From: Paraburkholderia sp.
GTDB taxonomy: Bacteria; Pseudomonadota; Gammaproteobacteria; Burkholderiales; Burkholderiaceae
Direction: 5' to 3'
NCBI GenBank assembly: GCA_004322045.1
Contig: SCRN01000040.1
Location: forward strand, 434,001 to 498,000
Length of the DNA stretch: 64,000 nucleotides
Position numbers and translations under genes: made by a program. Positions 27,542 to 35,871 of this stretch are shown piece after piece (position 1 is the stretch's first letter; each line of letters starts with the position of its first letter). The notes below the pieces were generated by a model. That model searched no databases. It was not told the origin of the DNA and saw only the letters and a program-made list of their open reading frames with translations.

Positions 27542-28663
27542 TCAGAAGGCTGGCTCGGCCGCGCCCGACGTCGCCGAAAGTTGCGCGCGCAACAAACCGT
27601 GCGTGGCGGCGTAACGAAGGCAATCGGCCACCGCGATGGAACGGAACGCGCGCTCGCGTAAGGTGATTGCCAACCGATCGTTCGGCCCGAACGTGATCTC
27701 GCGCTCACCGTCCAAGGCGACGACACCGGCGCGTTGGCTGACCATTACCGGCTCGCCGTCGACTAGGCGATGCCAGCCGTACACCGGCACGGGTTGCAAA
27801 AGACCCGGTGCAATCGGTGCATGAAGATGGAAAAGCGGATCGGCTGGCTCGCTTAGCGTCGCGTGCGGCTCGGGCGGCGCCACTTGCACGTGTAAGCCAC
27901 CGGGTTCGCGCCGGCCCACCGGGTCGAGCATGCTGCCGATCGCCGACAGGCCGATCGCCTCGGGATCGGCAAAGGCCATATAGATGGCAGCGAGCGAATC
28001 GGTCCGCCATAGCGCCTTTGCGCCGATGTAATGTTCGTGTGCGATCGCGATGTCCACAAGCGCAATGTCGTGGCGAACGGCACCGCCGCTCGCATTCAGC
28101 GTGACGTCGAGCCGCTTGTTGTAGACGAGCGCCACATCAGCCGCGATGCGGCCCATCGCATAAAGCCCCACCGCGAGCCCCGCCGACGTGGCCTCGCGTA
28201 GCTCGGGAAAAGCGTTATTGGTCCCGGTCGATAAACCGGCGATAGGAACCTGCCCGCACTCGCGCACGACGGCGCGATGCGTGCCGTCGCCGCCCAGCAC
28301 GACGATGGCCGAGACAGCCGCCTCGCGCATCAGCCACGCGGCAAGAAACGTATCGTCGACGCGGCCCGTCGCGGGCATCGCGAGCCACTCCAATCGCGGC
28401 CATACTTGGCTGCCGCTCGACGCCGCGCGTTCACGTTTCAGATGCCGTTCTAGCATCGGCATCAAGCCCTCGCGGTCCGGCATCATCAATACGCGCGTCA
28501 CGCCGCAAGCGCCGAGCGCCGCCATGGCGCGCAGCACGATATTGACGCGGTCGGCCAATTGCAGACTGTTCGCGTTGGCCACGACACGGCGGATGTCGCG
28601 AGCCGAAACGGGATTGGCAATAATGCCGACCGCTGGCGAACGAACCGATGAAGGTTCGCGCAT
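27542..28663 (-). CDS. acoX: AcoX, ATP-NAD kinase-like protein of the acetoin operon
   Basis: The 373-aa protein has an NAD-kinase/diacylglycerol-kinase-like N-terminal fold: VGIIANPVSARDIRR at the start and AIVVLGGDGTHRAVV with the GGDGT motif, then AGLSTGTNNAFPE. AcoX accompanies acetoin dehydrogenase genes in several bacteria but has no established biochemical role; its fold suggests phosphorylation of a nucleotide or related substrate. The start has AGGAGA upstream and lies 27 nt after the predicted sigma-54 transcription start. First gene of the acoXABC operon. Confidence 0.93.
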   Translation of the reverse strand: MREPSSVRSPAVGIIANPVSARDIRRVVANANSLQLADRVNIVLRAMAALGACGVTRVLMMPDREGLMPMLERHLKRERAASSGSQVWPRLEWLAMPATGRVDDTFLAAWLMREAAVSAIVVLGGDGTHRAVVRECGQVPIAGLSTGTNNAFPELREATSAGLAVGLYAMGRIAADVALVYNKRLDVTLNASGGAVRHDIALVDIAIAHEHYIGAKALWRTDSLAAIYMAFADPEAIGLSAIGSMLDPVGRREPGGLHVQVAPPEPHATLSEPADPLFHLHAPIAPGLLQPVPVYGWHRLVDGEPVMVSQRAGVVALDGEREITFGPNDRLAITLRERAFRSIAVADCLRYAATHGLLRAQLSATSGAAEPAF

Positions 28664-28700
28664 GCCTGTCTCCTAATGTATTGGTGTCGACAGGCTTAAC

Positions 28701-28716
28701 TGCAATAGGTATGCCA
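28701..28716 (-). promoter_or_regulatory. Sigma-54 (-24/-12) promoter of acoXABC
   Basis: Read on the minus strand, the site is TGGCATACCTATTGCA, which fits the consensus TGGCAYRNNNNTTGCW at every defined position. It predicts a start at about 28690, 27 nt before acoX. The presence of an NtrC-type activator gene (acoR) next door supports it. Confidence 0.92.
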
Positions 28717-28790
28717 TGTGGATCCCAGCCAAAAATTCCGGGATTACCCCGAAAATTCAGTGCAGGAATATGTGGTTTTCGGCGAAGACC

Positions 28791-28804
28791 GTGACAGCTG
28801 TCAC
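28791..28804. promoter_or_regulatory. Palindromic enhancer candidate for AcoR (GTGACAGCTGTCAC)
   Basis: A perfect 14-bp palindrome lies about 75 bp upstream of the -24 element, at roughly -107 from the predicted acoX start. This is the usual distance for an upstream activating sequence of a sigma-54 activator. It sits 63 bp after the acoR stop. Confidence 0.75.
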
Positions 28805-28866
28805 AGCATCAGATGTATCGCGATTGACAGGCGTATCGTTGACCCGGGCAGGCGGCCGGGGCACCG

Positions 28867-30891
28867 CTAAGATCGTTCATCGTCCGAGTTGCCCGCGTTG
28901 CGTGACGAAACGGCATCGCTACGGTTCGGCGACTGGATGCCGTGGCGCGCCATGCGCCGATACAGCGTCATGCGGCTAATCCCCAATTCGCGTGCGACGG
29001 CGCTCAGGTTCCAGCCATGGGCACGCAGGTGCTGCGTGAGAAGCGCGCATTCGGGTTCGCGCGCGTTCCGTTCGATGCCGGCGGTTAGTCCGTGCTCGGC
29101 CGTGCCGGGCGCCGAGGCATCCGGCAGAGTCGAGACGCGCGGCCCGCCGACGCCATCAGGCAGATCGCTCGTTTCGATATGTTTGTCGTTGCAGACTGCG
29201 CGGGCATATTCGAGCGCGTTGCGCAGTTCGCGCAGGTTGCCCGGCCAGCGATGCCTATGCAGTTGCGAGCGGGCCGATTCGGACAGTGTGAATCGCTGCG
29301 AGCCGTCGGCTCCGGCGAGAAACTTGTCGACCAACCAATCGAGATCGCTACGTTCGCGCAGCGGCGGCAGAACGAGCCGGGCGCCGTTCAGGCGGTAATA
29401 GAGGTCTTCGCGGAATCGTCCGTCACCGATCAGCCGGTCGAGCGGATGGTGCGTCGCCGAGATCACGCGGATGTTGACCGGAACGGGACGCGAAGCGCCG
29501 ATCGCGAGCACTTCCCCTTCGGCGAGCACGCGCAGCAGGCGCGACTGCAGATCTCTGGGCATGTCGCCGATCTCGTCCAGGAACAACGTGCCGCCATCGG
29601 CCTCTTGGATCAATCCGCGCTTCGCCTTTGACCCCGCGCCCGAAAAGCTATTGGGCAAGTGTCCGAACAGTTCACTCTCGATCAGCGTTTCTGGAATCGC
29701 GGCGCAATTGACGGCGATGAACGGGCCGCCGCGACGCGCGCTTGCTCGATGCAAGGCTCGCGCAAGGTACTCTTTGCCGCTCCCCGTTTCGCCATTGATG
29801 AGCAAATTGATGGGCGCATCGACAAGCCTCGCGGCTAGTTGCAATTGACGCTGCAGTGCCGCGTCGTCGCCGCACAGTGCGGCCAATTCGCGCGGCAACG
29901 GCGCTTGTGCATCGTCTGCCGTGCCCGCCGGCACAGGCAACATCGGCGGCATGGCGCTCAGATACAGGCGCTTGCCGCTCCTCGCCAAGCGGACGACGCG
30001 CTCCTCGCTCGGACGCGAATACACGAAACGCCCCAATTGCTCGAGCCGCAATTCGAACAATGCGTCGAACCGCATGCCTAGCAGCGGCGAACCCGCCGAA
30101 TCCAAGCTGGCATCGGCCGTCATCATTTGCTGCGCGCGGCGGTTATGGCCGACGATACGGCCGCTCGCATCGAGCGCGATCAGATACTCGGGATTGACGT
30201 CGATGAATTCCGGTGCGGGACTTAGTTTGAGGATCCAGTCACGCCTGTGACGCCTGAGGAAATAGGCATCTTCAATTCGACTCGCATAGGTTCTCACGAG
30301 GTAGAGCGCAAAGGTCTGACTATCTTTTGTAAGCGGCGAACTCAGCGCCGATATGTCCAAGATCGCATGAAGCTGGCCGTGCGAATCGAACAGCGGCGCT
30401 GCGGTACAGGTCAGAGGAATGTGTGTGGCATCGAAGTGATCGTCCCGATGCACAGTGAGGGCATGTCCCGTTGCCAGCGCCGTGCCGACTGCGCAGGTCC
30501 CCGCCCCGTCTTCGCTCCATTCCGCACCCAGATAGAGGCCGGCGCGGCGCAATCCGGCGTCGGCGCCCTCGTCGCCGAGGTAGTCGACAGCGACACCGTC
30601 CGAGTCTGTCAGCAGTACGACGTAACCCGTGCCAGCCACCTGGCTGTAGAGGGTTTCCAGGCCATACCGTGCGATGCGTGCGAAATCGTCGATACGCTGC
30701 TGATGCTCGCGCAGCCGCTGCGCCGGAACGATGCGAGCCTCCTGCATCCGGCTCGGATCGAGACCGTACTGATGGACGCAACGCTGCCACGAGCTTTGGA
30801 TGATGGCATCGTGCATCCGCGCCGCTACGGGGGGCTGGCCGGTGGTCGTTAGCACCACCGTTTCGATGTGATCGCGCTGCCGGACGTCCAT
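28867..30891 (-). CDS. acoR: Sigma-54-dependent acetoin catabolism activator
   Basis: The 674-aa enhancer-binding protein has an N-terminal GAF-type sensor (about residues 80-220), a linker, a central AAA+ domain with Walker A GETGSGKEYLARAL and Walker B GGTLFLDEIGDMP, and a C-terminal Fis-type helix-turn-helix (WNLSAVARELGISRMTLYRRMARHGI). It should bind upstream of acoX and activate the sigma-54 promoter in response to acetoin. The GAFTGA loop that contacts sigma-54 reads NSFSGA here (about residues 413-418), an unusual variant. ATG 30891 has a strong CAGGAGAC ribosome site. Confidence 0.94.
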   Translation of the reverse strand: MDVRQRDHIETVVLTTTGQPPVAARMHDAIIQSSWQRCVHQYGLDPSRMQEARIVPAQRLREHQQRIDDFARIARYGLETLYSQVAGTGYVVLLTDSDGVAVDYLGDEGADAGLRRAGLYLGAEWSEDGAGTCAVGTALATGHALTVHRDDHFDATHIPLTCTAAPLFDSHGQLHAILDISALSSPLTKDSQTFALYLVRTYASRIEDAYFLRRHRRDWILKLSPAPEFIDVNPEYLIALDASGRIVGHNRRAQQMMTADASLDSAGSPLLGMRFDALFELRLEQLGRFVYSRPSEERVVRLARSGKRLYLSAMPPMLPVPAGTADDAQAPLPRELAALCGDDAALQRQLQLAARLVDAPINLLINGETGSGKEYLARALHRASARRGGPFIAVNCAAIPETLIESELFGHLPNSFSGAGSKAKRGLIQEADGGTLFLDEIGDMPRDLQSRLLRVLAEGEVLAIGASRPVPVNIRVISATHHPLDRLIGDGRFREDLYYRLNGARLVLPPLRERSDLDWLVDKFLAGADGSQRFTLSESARSQLHRHRWPGNLRELRNALEYARAVCNDKHIETSDLPDGVGGPRVSTLPDASAPGTAEHGLTAGIERNAREPECALLTQHLRAHGWNLSAVARELGISRMTLYRRMARHGIQSPNRSDAVSSRNAGNSDDERS

Positions 30892-31220
30892 GGTTGTCTC
30901 CTGTGTCCGGACGTACGTTGCTGGACACAATGGCACCGGCTCACAAGCCGATGACCTCTCGGGCGGCGCCTCGGGGCGCACGGATGTTTAGAGTTCGAGC
31001 GCCTAATGTACCACCGCCGAGGGGCGAGTTGAGTCCACTTCGATCGCGGCGCTTTGGGCGTCCGTCGATGGCCGTTGTCGAAGCCCACTGCAGGATCAGC
31101 GCCCGCTTTGTTTGCGAATTCCTGGAGGCCGACCGAACACGTTCCCATGCCTTGAGCGCTGGCGTGGACCGGAGTCGCCACGGTGAGTGTAGTTGGGACG
31201 ACTCCTCCAGCAGGCGCGGC
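30892..31220. other. Non-coding gap between acoR and the GlcG/HbpS gene
   Basis: No supportable gene. Bases about 31063-31105 are a degenerate match to segments at 34611-34653 and around 37563 near the guaA-like att copies: shared blocks include GCCGTTGT, CACTG, AGGATCA and CGCTTTGTT. This may mark old integration debris on the left of the accessory region. Confidence 0.4.
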
Positions 31221-31646
31221 TTACAGCGCTAGCCCTACGCGACGCAGAGCCTCCTCCGCGGCCTCATGGTCTTGAACCGATGTTCCACCAGAAATACCGA
31301 TGCCACCTACGAGGCGCCCTTCATGGAAGATCGGTATGCCACCGCCGACCGGCATGAGCCGTGGATGGTTTGCCAGCGGGGCGACGGCAGGCTCGGCCAT
31401 GTACTCGTTCCATTGCTGCGTGGCCATGCCGAACGACGCGGCGGTCCATGCCTTGTCGATGGCTACGTCAACGGTCAGGAACGGGACGGAATCCGAGCGC
31501 TCGAACGCACGCAGGTGGCCGCCCGCATCGGTAATCGCGATTGTCGCGGCGAACCCGCGCGCGGCGCACGCTCGGCGTGCTTCTGCCAGCAGTTCTTGCG
31601 CGGCTTCCAGGCTGATCGTGGCCGTGCTGATGATTGGCGATTTCAT
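31221..31646 (-). CDS. GlcG/HbpS-family protein
   Basis: The 141-aa small protein of the haem-degrading/GlcG family (PF03928) has SLEAAQELLAEARRACAARGFAATIAITDAGGHLRAFERSD, DVAIDKAWTAASFGMATQQWNEYM and the Gly-rich end GGGIPIFHEGRLVGGIGISGGTSVQDHEAAEEAL. Members bind cofactors or small ligands; no firm enzyme role is known. It lies 22 bp from the zinc-free oxidoreductase stop, on the same strand and downstream of it, so probably in one transcript with it. Confidence 0.87.
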   Translation of the reverse strand: MKSPIISTATISLEAAQELLAEARRACAARGFAATIAITDAGGHLRAFERSDSVPFLTVDVAIDKAWTAASFGMATQQWNEYMAEPAVAPLANHPRLMPVGGGIPIFHEGRLVGGIGISGGTSVQDHEAAEEALRRVGLAL

Positions 31647-31668
31647 ATCGGTGCTCTCTCAAACGGGT

Positions 31669-32682
31669 TCAGCGGTTGGCAACGACGACCTTGCCGATCA
31701 TGTTGCCGGCCTCGACCAGCGCATGCGCTTCGATGAGATTTGCGGCGTTGATGCCGTCAATGCGGCGGGTCAGGGTGTGCTTGAGGCGGCCCTGATCAAC
31801 GAGTTGCGCCGCGCGACGCAGCAAGGCGTGTTGCCGTGCGATGGTGTCGGTGGTGAACATCGCGCGGGTGAACATCAGTTCCCAGTGAATCGAGATGGAT
31901 TTCCCCTTGAACGGACCGATGTCCAGACCGACCGGGTCGTCGATGAGTGCGAATTGGCCCTCCGGGCGCAGCACGGCGGCGATCTGAGGCACATAGGCGG
32001 CGCTGTTGTTCAACCCGGCAACGTGGGTGACGTGCTCGATACCGAGCGCGGCCAACTGGGCTGCCCAGGGCTGGTGGTGATCGAGGACGTAATGCGCGCC
32101 ATGAGCCAGCACCCACTCGCGGGTTTCCGGCCGCGAGGCCGTGCCGACGACGGTCATACCCGTCAGCTCACGTGCCAGTTGGGTAAGAATCGAGCCGACG
32201 CCGCCCGCCGCTCCGATTACGAGCAGCACGTTGCTGTCGGTCGGATCCGCTGCCTGAACGTGCAGGCGGTCGAACAGCAGTTCCCACGCAGTGATTGTCG
32301 TCAGCGGCAATGACGCCGCTTCCGCGAAGTCCAGTGACGTCGGCATGGGGCCTACGATGCGTTCGTCGACGGCGTGCAGTTCGCTGTTGCTGCCGGGCCG
32401 CGTGATGTCACCGGCGTACCAGACACGGTCGCCCGGCTTGAAGCGTGTGGCCAGCGGGCCAGTTGCGCGGACGATTCCCGCCGCGTCCCAACCGGCGATA
32501 CGCGCCGCCCTTTCTGGAATATCGCCACCGCGCCGGATTTTGGTGTCGACCGGGTTAACCGACACCGCTTTCACCTCCACCAGCAGATCGTGGTCGCGCA
32601 ATTCCGGCGTCGGCAGCTCGATATCTCGCAGCGCCTCCGGGTGGGTGATGGGATGGTTCTGATAGAAGCCGATGGCTTTCAT
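31669..32682 (-). CDS. Zinc-type alcohol dehydrogenase-like MDR protein (quinone oxidoreductase branch)
   Basis: The 337-aa MDR enzyme has a GroES-like N-terminus (VKAVSVNPVDTKIRRGGDIPERAARIAGWDAAGIV) and a Rossmann domain with LLVIGAAGGVGSILTQLAREL. The AAGGVGS motif and missing zinc ligands place it with NADPH quinone/enone reductases (YhdH/QOR-like; ZAD family). It is divergent from a LysR regulator across 91 bp and followed by the GlcG/HbpS gene. Start ATG 32682. Confidence 0.88.
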   Translation of the reverse strand: MKAIGFYQNHPITHPEALRDIELPTPELRDHDLLVEVKAVSVNPVDTKIRRGGDIPERAARIAGWDAAGIVRATGPLATRFKPGDRVWYAGDITRPGSNSELHAVDERIVGPMPTSLDFAEAASLPLTTITAWELLFDRLHVQAADPTDSNVLLVIGAAGGVGSILTQLARELTGMTVVGTASRPETREWVLAHGAHYVLDHHQPWAAQLAALGIEHVTHVAGLNNSAAYVPQIAAVLRPEGQFALIDDPVGLDIGPFKGKSISIHWELMFTRAMFTTDTIARQHALLRRAAQLVDQGRLKHTLTRRIDGINAANLIEAHALVEAGNMIGKVVVANR

Positions 32683-32773
32683 ACGCGTGCTCTCCAAGAG
32701 GGTTTGAGACCATGGTATCTTTCATCGAAACGCAGATAAATATCCATCGAACTCAAACACTTTCGGTGTTTCA

Positions 32774-33709
32774 ATGAAAATGGTTCGACTCGATGACCTC
32801 CAGATCTTCGTGTACACGGTGGACTACGGAAGTTTCTCGGAGGCGGCACGTCAGTTGAATATCGCGCCCGCACATGCGAGTGCGTCAGTACAGCGGCTCG
32901 AAAGGGCGCTGGACACGCGTCTGTTCACGCGTTCGACGCGAAGCATGCAACTGTCGGAGGCCGGCGAGCGTTACCTGCCGCATGCGCGGGTCATGATTGG
33001 CGCGCTTGTGCAAGGCGAGCAGGCCCTGGCGAGCGGCCGGGGGGCGCTGTCCGGCCCACTACGGCTGTCGGCTCCGTCTGACTTTGGGCGAAACCTGCTG
33101 TTGCCGTGGCTGGATGAATTTCAGCACCAGCACCCGGGCTTGTCGCTGCACCTCAAAATGAGCGATCGCGCGGCCGACCTCATGCGCCAACCGCTGGATG
33201 CTGTCGTGCGCTACGGGGCGCTACCTGATTCGTCTCTTCTGGCCATGAGACTAGTCGAGAACAACCGGCGGGCATTGTGTGCCGCGCCGTCATACCTCCA
33301 ACGACATGGCGCACCGGCCAAAGTCGAGGACTTGCGGCGACACAATTGTCTTCGGTACGTCTGGAGCGAGCAGATACATGAACGCTGGCGCTTTACGCCG
33401 CCGGGCGGCGAGCGCACCGTGGCAGTCACGGGCAATCGTATCAGCGATGACGCCGATGCAGTTCGTCGCTGGGCAATAGCCGGGGAAGGCCTGGTCTACA
33501 AGTCGCGACTGGACCTCATCGACGATCTGAAGGCAGGCCGACTCGTGGAGTTATTTCCCCAGGAGTATTGCGAGCCTTCGCCGTTGCACTTGATTTGTGC
33601 TCACCGTGCGCAACTGTCGCCGGCGATCATCGAGTTGCATGCCTTCCTGAGCGAGCGCTGCTCGGCATTGCTTGCCAGCCATCCGTCGGGAAGCGCCCGT
33701 TTTGCGTAA
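32774..33709 (+). CDS. LysR-family transcriptional regulator
   Basis: A 311-aa regulator. The helix-turn-helix is at about residues 5-62 (YGSFSEAARQLNIAPAHASASVQRLERALDTRLFTRSTRSMQLSEAG), followed by the effector domain (GPLRLSAPSDFGRNLLLPWLDEFQ, LDAVVRYGALPDSSLLAMRL). It is divergent from the MDR oxidoreductase gene, its likely target. The start ATG 32774 precedes a second ATG at 32780. The intact core sequence ends here; the next 300 bp are mobile-element debris. Confidence 0.9.
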   Translation: MKMVRLDDLQIFVYTVDYGSFSEAARQLNIAPAHASASVQRLERALDTRLFTRSTRSMQLSEAGERYLPHARVMIGALVQGEQALASGRGALSGPLRLSAPSDFGRNLLLPWLDEFQHQHPGLSLHLKMSDRAADLMRQPLDAVVRYGALPDSSLLAMRLVENNRRALCAAPSYLQRHGAPAKVEDLRRHNCLRYVWSEQIHERWRFTPPGGERTVAVTGNRISDDADAVRRWAIAGEGLVYKSRLDLIDDLKAGRLVELFPQEYCEPSPLHLICAHRAQLSPAIIELHAFLSERCSALLASHPSGSARFA

Positions 33710-33722
33710 CGAAGGTTTATAC

Positions 33723-33740
33723 CTTCCATACAATCAATGA
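33723..33740 (+). repeat. 18-bp direct repeat, copy A (CTTCCATACAATCAATGA)
   Basis: Identical to 37340-37357 in the same orientation. It starts 14 bp after the lysR stop, just before the IS66 scrap, so it may mark a junction where accessory DNA begins. Confidence 0.6.
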
Positions 33741-33743
33741 GAA

Positions 33744-33899
33744 GTGCGTCAGGCGCGTGCTCGGTCGATTGCCGATACGTTACGTGAATGGATGATCGCC
33801 CAGCGTAAGCTGGTCTTCGAGGGCTCTCCGATCGCCAAGGCGCTCGACTACAGTCTCAGGCGCTGGGAGGCGTTCACGCGTTATCTGGACGACGGGCTT
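33744..33899 (+). pseudogene. IS66-family transposase (TnpC) fragment
   Basis: About 52 codons match the C-terminal part of IS66 transposases: REWMIAQRKLVFEG, then AKALDYSLRRWEAFTRYLDDG, the segment that normally precedes the catalytic PIDNN motif. Here the match stops at GLP and the next codons are unrelated. No start, catalytic residues or inverted repeats remain, so it is a dead remnant. Confidence 0.85.
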
Positions 33900-33904
33900 C
33901 CCGG

Positions 33905-34336
33905 ATGGTGGGCCTGTGTCGCGAGAGCATTATCTGCGGCACAGTCCCTTCCGCGCTGACGATGAAGCTCGCTGTCAATCTGTACGTCATCACGATGGTC
34001 ACCGGCCTGGCGGAAGCCGCTCACTTCGCCCAGCGCCACGGCATGGATCTCGCGCAATTTACCAGCGTACTGAATAACGGCCAGATGGCCAGCGATATTT
34101 CGCGCGTGAAACTGGATAAGCTCACGACGCAGGACTTCACTGTGCAAGCCGCCATCACCGACGTGCTGAAAAACAGCCGTCTGGTAGCAGAGTCTGCGAG
34201 AAGCGCCGGTCTCGCCTCGCCTTTGCTTGACGTCTGCCACACACTTTATGGTGAAACCGAGGCCTTGGAGCATGGTTCATTGGACATGGCGGCGGTCATC
34301 CGTGCGATTGAGCAGCGAACCGAAACGGTGCGATAG
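33905..34336 (+). pseudogene. 3' part of a 3-hydroxyisobutyrate dehydrogenase-family gene
   Basis: The C-terminal NAD_binding_11 domain of the beta-hydroxyacid dehydrogenase family is intact: MKLAVNLYVITMVTGLAEAAHFAQRHGMDL with the catalytic-lysine-type K in MKLAVN, then ISRVKLDKLTTQDFTVQAAITDVLKNSRLVAESARSAGLASPLLDV. The N-terminal NAD-binding Rossmann domain is missing and its place is taken by the IS66 scrap. The match begins near 33940. The product cannot be a working dehydrogenase. Confidence 0.82.
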
Positions 34337-34736
34337 CCATTCTCGATCAATTGCGTTGGCGATTCCCGCACTGAGCGCGCGGCCTTTGGCTGCCGGCGCC
34401 TTGCCGGTCCGTTTCACGACGGCAGCTTTCGTTTGAGTGGGCTTAGGCACAACAATCTCCGAAGCACTTAAAAAGGAATTTCAACAGCCCCCTCTACTCC
34501 CACTCGATTGTCAATCCAGTGGCTAGTGCCTTGCGGGGACGGCGTCTCTACCGGGTCACGCTGCGTCAATACCGCCAGCGATACCGAATGCCATGCCCAG
34601 CAGTTGGCTGCCGTTGTTGGACTGCACTGGAGGATCAATGCTCGCTTTGTTGAAAACATCGAAGACATCCGTGTCGCCGGGCAATTGGGGGTGACCCGTT
34701 TCCGTGGAGAATGCGTCATTGGCGAGACCATCACCG
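34337..34736. other. Integration debris with first guaA-like att copy
   Basis: No well-supported gene. A GTG-started 57-codon frame (34450-34277, minus) with GGAG upstream and a Lys/Ala/Pro-rich product (PKPTQTKAAVVKRTGK) overlaps the dehydrogenase remnant and is doubtful. To the right of the att copy, 34515-34660 resembles 37470-37610 (shared TTGCGGGGACG, GATACCG, and a degenerate CACTGGAGGATCA block). This suggests both are the same kind of island end. Confidence 0.5.
34494..34512 (-). repeat. guaA 3'-end att-like repeat, copy 1
   Basis: CTACTCCCACTCGATTGTC matches the end of guaA at 45015-45033 with three differences. Read on the minus strand it encodes L-T-I-E-W-E followed by TAG. The differences are at synonymous or stop positions, as expected for an attachment site derived from another guaA. 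Confidence 0.8.
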
Positions 34737-35168
34737 TCAATGAGAGATCTGTTCAGAGGTGGGACCAAATTGGACTGGATGACCGTGGGTATCGAACGGA
34801 ATAAACATCCCGACAGAACCAGTCTTGATCGATTCCACCATCCTGTTCAACGCCGCTTCGGCATCCTCAGTTCGCGGCACACACCCGTTTTTACCCGAGA
34901 GTGCCGCGACGAAGACGATTGCCCATTCCTGGAGCATCTGTCGTGATTCCGCGACCAGATCGCTAAACGTACCAAGTTCCTCAGGTGTTTTGTCCACGCA
35001 CATCAGTGGCGTCAACGCGCCACCCTGACCCGCTTCGAAGCGGGTCAGTTGGTCTGGCGTGCAATCATCGGGCAACTCAACTGAGGTAAATACGAATAGC
35101 AGACGCTGTGGCTCCGGTTGTTGCCGTGCGAGGCGAAGAAGTTCATCAAAACTCGAAATACTTATCAT
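34737..35168 (-). CDS. Hypothetical protein of the type annotated 'ribonucleotide reductase subunit alpha' in Burkholderia
   Basis: The 143-aa soluble protein starts MISISSFDELLRLARQQPEPQRLLFVF and contains ELPDDCTPDQLTRFEAGQGGALTPLMCVDKTPEEL, AIVFVAALSGKNG and LNRMVESIKTGSVGMFIPFD. From memory, proteins with this pattern are widespread in Burkholderiales and carry a misleading 'ribonucleotide reductase alpha' name; they lack the domains of that enzyme. Function unknown. It sits in the first island stretch, with lower GC than the core genes. An upstream extension to 35327 is not supported. Confidence 0.65.
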   Translation of the reverse strand: MISISSFDELLRLARQQPEPQRLLFVFTSVELPDDCTPDQLTRFEAGQGGALTPLMCVDKTPEELGTFSDLVAESRQMLQEWAIVFVAALSGKNGCVPRTEDAEAALNRMVESIKTGSVGMFIPFDTHGHPVQFGPTSEQISH

Positions 35169-35871
35169 CAATCGTCCGTGTGGTGTCGTGAAGGCAAGGC
35201 AGTACGTCGGCTGTGGAATCCGACACATAATCCGCTCGTCCTGCCTGGGGGAATTTAGCCGCCCACAAGTGGATGAGTTTGAACTGCCCATCGGAGAACA
35301 TGGAGGGAAACTGGCCGGTCTCGTCAATGTGATGTGATTTGCTCTGGCGGCTTATATGTCCACTATACCCTGAGAACTCTAACACCTCCCCGGAGTCGAT
35401 CCATTCTCCATGACTGCTCCCTTCTACGAAGCCGGCGCGCCTCACCTCCATGGAGGCGTTGGCACCTCATCGCGCCACGACCAGTGGTGAACGGCCGCAA
35501 GGGAGGGAGTCGACTGTCCGCGTCGGGTTGCGGATTCAACCGGCGGATGCAATAGGTTTCTCGAATCGTTCGGCCGCTTCTTGGGGTGGAGCCGACGTCT
35601 CAATGTCCGGGCGTCGCCTCGGGCGAATGATACTTCCTGGCCGATCCCGGAAATCCTGGCAAGGTCGACGCCCCCGACGACGACGCGTCACACGTGATCA
35701 ACCTATGCGGGGATCAGCTGATCTGCGCCGCGGATACCTGTCGCGTTTGAAAGGTCGGACCAGGCTCTACCGTCCCACAGGCGATTTTTCGCGTTACTCC
35801 GTGACCGCCAGCAGCAAACTGTGATATCCACACCCATTACGGCTCCAATCGCGCCTGTGGAGGAATCAAAG
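35169..35871. other. 703-bp degraded stretch with one gene-tail remnant
   Basis: No intact gene. On the plus strand, 35631-35750 is an open frame reading DPGNPGKVDAPDDDASHVIN and then LCGDQLICAADTCRV before TGA; it looks like the Cys-containing C-terminus of a lost protein, family not recognised. A minus-strand frame at 35146-35451 is judged spurious. The right end carries the ribosome site GGAGG of the next gene. Confidence 0.45.

Noticed and set aside
35146-35451. 101-codon minus-strand frame in the island
   Set aside because: No ribosome site, no recognisable motif, overlaps the start of the better supported 34737-35168 gene.
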